This document shows, piece by piece, positions 7,103 through 8,830 of a DNA stretch of 8,830 bases. Both the position numbers and the translations under genes were made by a program. Within the stretch, counting starts at the first letter, position 1, and each line of letters begins with the position of its first letter. This DNA is from JANQFM01 sp035471925 (GTDB lineage: Bacteria > Acidobacteriota > UBA6911 > RPQK01 > DATIPO01). The stretch lies in assembly GCA_035471925.1 (NCBI GenBank), contig DATIPO010000073.1, positions 1-8,830 of the forward strand, read 5' to 3'. The notes beneath the pieces were generated by a model, which ran no database searches, was not told the DNA's origin, and was given only the letters and a program-made list of their open reading frames with translations.

Positions 7103-7350
7103 CGACGCTCATCGCAGTGTGACCTTGGCCGGGGGCTTCGAGATCGATCCAGCTCTACTCCCCTTCGATTCTGGAGGAGTTCAAGGCGCTGCTGAAGGAC
7201 CACCAAACTTGTCCGTGCTGGCCAAACGGCCGGATTTGGGAGGCTGGCGGAGTCTTTCGCGGGCAAAGGCGACAGGGCTGTGGAAGACATCCATCTGCCT
7301 TTATCGTCTGGACATCGGCGGCCTTACGCGGGCAATTCCTTCGGGAGCTT

Positions 7351-7380
7351 CGGAGACGGCGGATTAATCCGCCGTCTCCG
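7351..7380. repeat. Perfect 30-bp palindrome, possible bidirectional terminator or repeat element
   Basis: The left half, CGGAGACGGCGGATT, is followed directly by its exact reverse complement, giving 30 bp with no mismatch. As RNA it would fold into a stem of about 13 bp with a four-base loop (TTAA or UUAA) on either strand. It lies between two convergent genes, 248 bp after the flavoprotein stop and 78 bp after the M48 stop. A shared terminator role is therefore plausible, but neither side has a T-run. Perfect symmetry of this length is also seen in REP-like dispersed repeats and protein-binding sites. Confidence 0.55.
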
Positions 7381-7416
7381 CCCAAGCCGCTATCGACCTG
7401 AACCGACTCTGGTCAT

Positions 7417-7448
7417 TGCCAAGTCGTGGACGTGTCGGATCCTTGGCA
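7417..7448 (-). terminator. Weak hairpin just downstream of the M48 protease gene
   Basis: TGCCAAG (7417-7423) and CTTGGCA (7442-7448) are exact reverse complements around an 18-nt loop, starting 10 nt after the M48 stop codon in its reading direction. No T-run follows. It could contribute to transcript ending or stability together with the 30-bp palindrome further on. Confidence 0.25.
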
Positions 7449-7458
7449 GCCGGAACCT

Positions 7459-8830
7459 TTACTGGTTGATCCGGACCGAGTACAGCATCTGCTGGAAAGC
7501 GCTTTCGTAGCTCCTGAAATCGCGGTCCGGTGCGGTGAAGACAAAAAACAGCAGGCCCTCGGGGCGCCGCAGCGTGATCAGCCAGTTGGTCTCGCGCCCG
7601 CCCAGGGGCGAATCGTTCGAGAGATAGGTCGAAAGCCCCTGCTCGCCGCTAACGCGTATGACTTCACCGCGGCGGATGACGCGCATATTCCGGTTGGATA
7701 GCCGAAGCTCCTGGACCAGAGCGTCGGTGGATTGCTCCAAACGCGCCACAGAATCCTGCCCGGAGCCCTGCCCGTAACCGGGGCCCTGTAACCGCTGACC
7801 GAAGCGGTCGGTCGCAGGCTCGTAGAGGTTCACGATCATACCGTAAGCCATGGCTTGATTCCCATTGCCGTCCTCCACCATCCCGCCCCGAGGCGCGATG
7901 GTCATGGCATCGCCCTGCCCGTATACCTGCCAGTCGTCCGGGTGATTCATACGCAGCAGCCGGGTTTCAATGCTCACGAAACGATCCGAAGGCCGGTCCG
8001 TGTTGTGAGGGTCTTCGCTGTCTCCCCGGTTGTTGTCACTAATCTGCTCTTGGGTGGGAATGGAAAACCGGTGATTTTCCCGAACCGTCATCTCGTAGGT
8101 CCGGTTGCCCCACTGATAGGTGAGCTGCAGCGTCTTGGATCGGCTGATGGGATCGCCGCCCATCGACGAGTTACTTACATTCAGCTCCAGGCGGTTGTTT
8201 TCGATGCGCGACTGCAATCGCTGGCGGACGTCGTTGAATCGATCGCCAGCGCCATATCTGGCGGAGAGAATCAGCAATTCAGGCTCGCTGCTGTGCCGCC
8301 CGCCGGCCCGCAGATCTCCGCCACCGGTTGCGGGCAGAGACTCGAGCAACTGTTTGATCCGCTGAAAATCACGAGAATCCGTGTTGGATCCGCGCCGAAC
8401 TCCGCCCAGATTCTCGACTTCGTGCCCCACACGTTCGATACGGTTGTCGGGGTTAGGGTGATTGCTGAAAAATTCGACCGGCTGCCCACCTTGATCCTGG
8501 GCCTGGATCTTTTCGAAGAATTGGGCCATGGCCCGCGCGTCGTAACCCGAATCGTAGAGGATCTGGGTGCCCAGTGTGTCTGCCTGAGTCTCGGCCGTGC
8601 GCGAGTACTTCAGCAGAACGGAATTGACCGCGAAGTTTGCGCCGAGCTGTGTCAGGGCCGCCGCCGTGGAGTCGCTGCCCAGCAGTCCGCCTAGGATCGC
8701 CAGCGGCATCTGGGCGGCCGAGGCTTTGCTGGCTTGGTTTGTACCGTGGCGCAGGGCCACGTGAGAGATTTCATGCGCCATCACGCCGGCAAGCTGCGCT
8801 TCGTTGTCGGCGGCTTCAATCACCCCGCGG
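7459..8830 (-). CDS. M48 family zinc metalloprotease with C-terminal extension, 5'-truncated
   Basis: The frame is open to the window end, with 456 residues visible before the TAA stop. The zinc-binding and catalytic HExxH motif is HEISH at visible residues 19-23 (8761-8775). The third ligand is E80 in AETQADTLG, with D84 conserved. NHPNPDNRIERV (about 123-134) is the usual late M48 signature. The protease domain thus resembles the periplasmic Oma1/BepA (YfgC)-type M48 enzymes, which degrade or assist folding of envelope proteins. The protein then runs on for about 300 residues without a TPR pattern. Residues 184-260 (8050-8280) look like a DUF3395-type domain (ARYGAGDRFNDV, MGGDP, the K-T-L-x-L-x-Y run). 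After an acidic Asn/Asp-rich linker, residues about 285-456 form another domain containing DDWQVYGQGDAMTIAPRGG. The true N-terminus, presumably with a signal peptide, is outside the window; the GTG at 8823 is inside the protease domain. The family call is secure; the accessory domains are tentative. Confidence 0.94.
   Translation of the reverse strand, partial: RGVIEAADNEAQLAGVMAHEISHVALRHGTNQASKASAAQMPLAILGGLLGSDSTAAALTQLGANFAVNSVLLKYSRTAETQADTLGTQILYDSGYDARAMAQFFEKIQAQDQGGQPVEFFSNHPNPDNRIERVGHEVENLGGVRRGSNTDSRDFQRIKQLLESLPATGGGDLRAGGRHSSEPELLILSARYGAGDRFNDVRQRLQSRIENNRLELNVSNSSMGGDPISRSKTLQLTYQWGNRTYEMTVRENHRFSIPTQEQISDNNRGDSEDPHNTDRPSDRFVSIETRLLRMNHPDDWQVYGQGDAMTIAPRGGMVEDGNGNQAMAYGMIVNLYEPATDRFGQRLQGPGYGQGSGQDSVARLEQSTDALVQELRLSNRNMRVIRRGEVIRVSGEQGLSTYLSNDSPLGGRETNWLITLRRPEGLLFFVFTAPDRDFRSYESAFQQMLYSVRINQ

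Larger units (their letters stand above)
7103..7458. other. 356-bp gene-free interval, possible remnant or dispersed repeat
   Basis: No gene can be supported between the flavoprotein stop and the M48 stop. A forward frame is open from 7123 to the TGA at 7399-7401 but has no ATG, GTG or TTG codon. It would encode a basic, Cys/Trp-containing stretch (for example TCPCWPNGRIW, then GRHPSAFIVWTSAA) before crossing the palindrome at 7351-7380. A second frame starting at GTG 7119 (82 codons) has no ribosome binding site. The 9-mer CGCGGGCAA occurs at 7258-7266 and 7327-7335. CTTCGGGAG (7339-7347) is followed at once by CTTCGGAG (7348-7355). These signs fit a decayed coding fragment or a non-coding repeat unit better than a gene. 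Confidence 0.4.

Noticed and set aside
7119..7367. 82-codon frame starting GTG 17 nt after the flavoprotein stop
   Set aside because: There is no Shine-Dalgarno sequence, no recognisable domain, and the 3' end runs into the 30-bp palindrome.
7855..8694. 279-codon plus-strand frame opposite the M48 gene
   Set aside because: The HExxH protease lies on the other strand. This frame has no domain and no ribosome binding site.
1..8830. Mobile element, CRISPR array, tRNA/rRNA or phage defence system
   Set aside because: I see no transposase or integrase, no regularly spaced repeats, no tRNA-like cloverleaf and no nuclease or toxin module. The genes present have ordinary envelope, transport and redox roles.

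Overview
The window is GC-rich and gene-dense. It most likely comes from the chromosome of an Acidobacteriota member or a close relative. The main clue is the 835-residue permease at 1357-3864, which has the duplicated MacB/FtsX layout and N-terminal signature of the acidobacterial 'ADOP' permeases. A metalloprotease with an unusual C-terminal extension and a PBP4-type peptidase fit a diderm cell. This assignment is an inference from protein families, since no rRNA or other phylogenetic marker is present.

Layout: (1) 3-1244 (+), the 3' part of a PBP4/DacB-type D-Ala-D-Ala carboxypeptidase, cut by the window start. (2) 1357-3864 (+), the ADOP-type ABC transporter permease, which has no ATPase gene beside it. 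(3) 4074-4304 (+), a small, unrecognised protein with two predicted membrane helices and a good ribosome binding site. (4) 4533-5795 (-), a 12-helix major facilitator superfamily transporter. (5) 5954-7102 (+), a FAD-dependent oxidoreductase of the geranylgeranyl-reductase-like family, divergent from the transporter across about 158 bp. (6) 7103-7458, 356 bp without a supportable gene, holding a perfect 30-bp palindrome. (7) 7459-8830 (-), an M48 zinc metalloprotease cut by the window end. Its C-terminal extension contains a DUF3395-like segment and a further conserved-looking domain.

The genes do not form one obvious operon. Hairpin-forming repeats separate several of them, and strand changes occur at 4304/4533, 5795/5954 and 7102/7459. 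Three products concern the envelope (PBP4, the permease, and the probably exported M48 protease). The MFS transporter and the flavoprotein share a divergent promoter region and might be co-regulated, but nothing in the sequence fixes a substrate for either.

I found no CRISPR array, tRNA, rRNA, transposase, phage gene or toxin-antitoxin pair. I see no convincing new multi-gene system. The points most worth checking are the palindrome and its flanks at 7123-7401, the domain architecture of the M48 protein, and several inverted repeats at gene ends.
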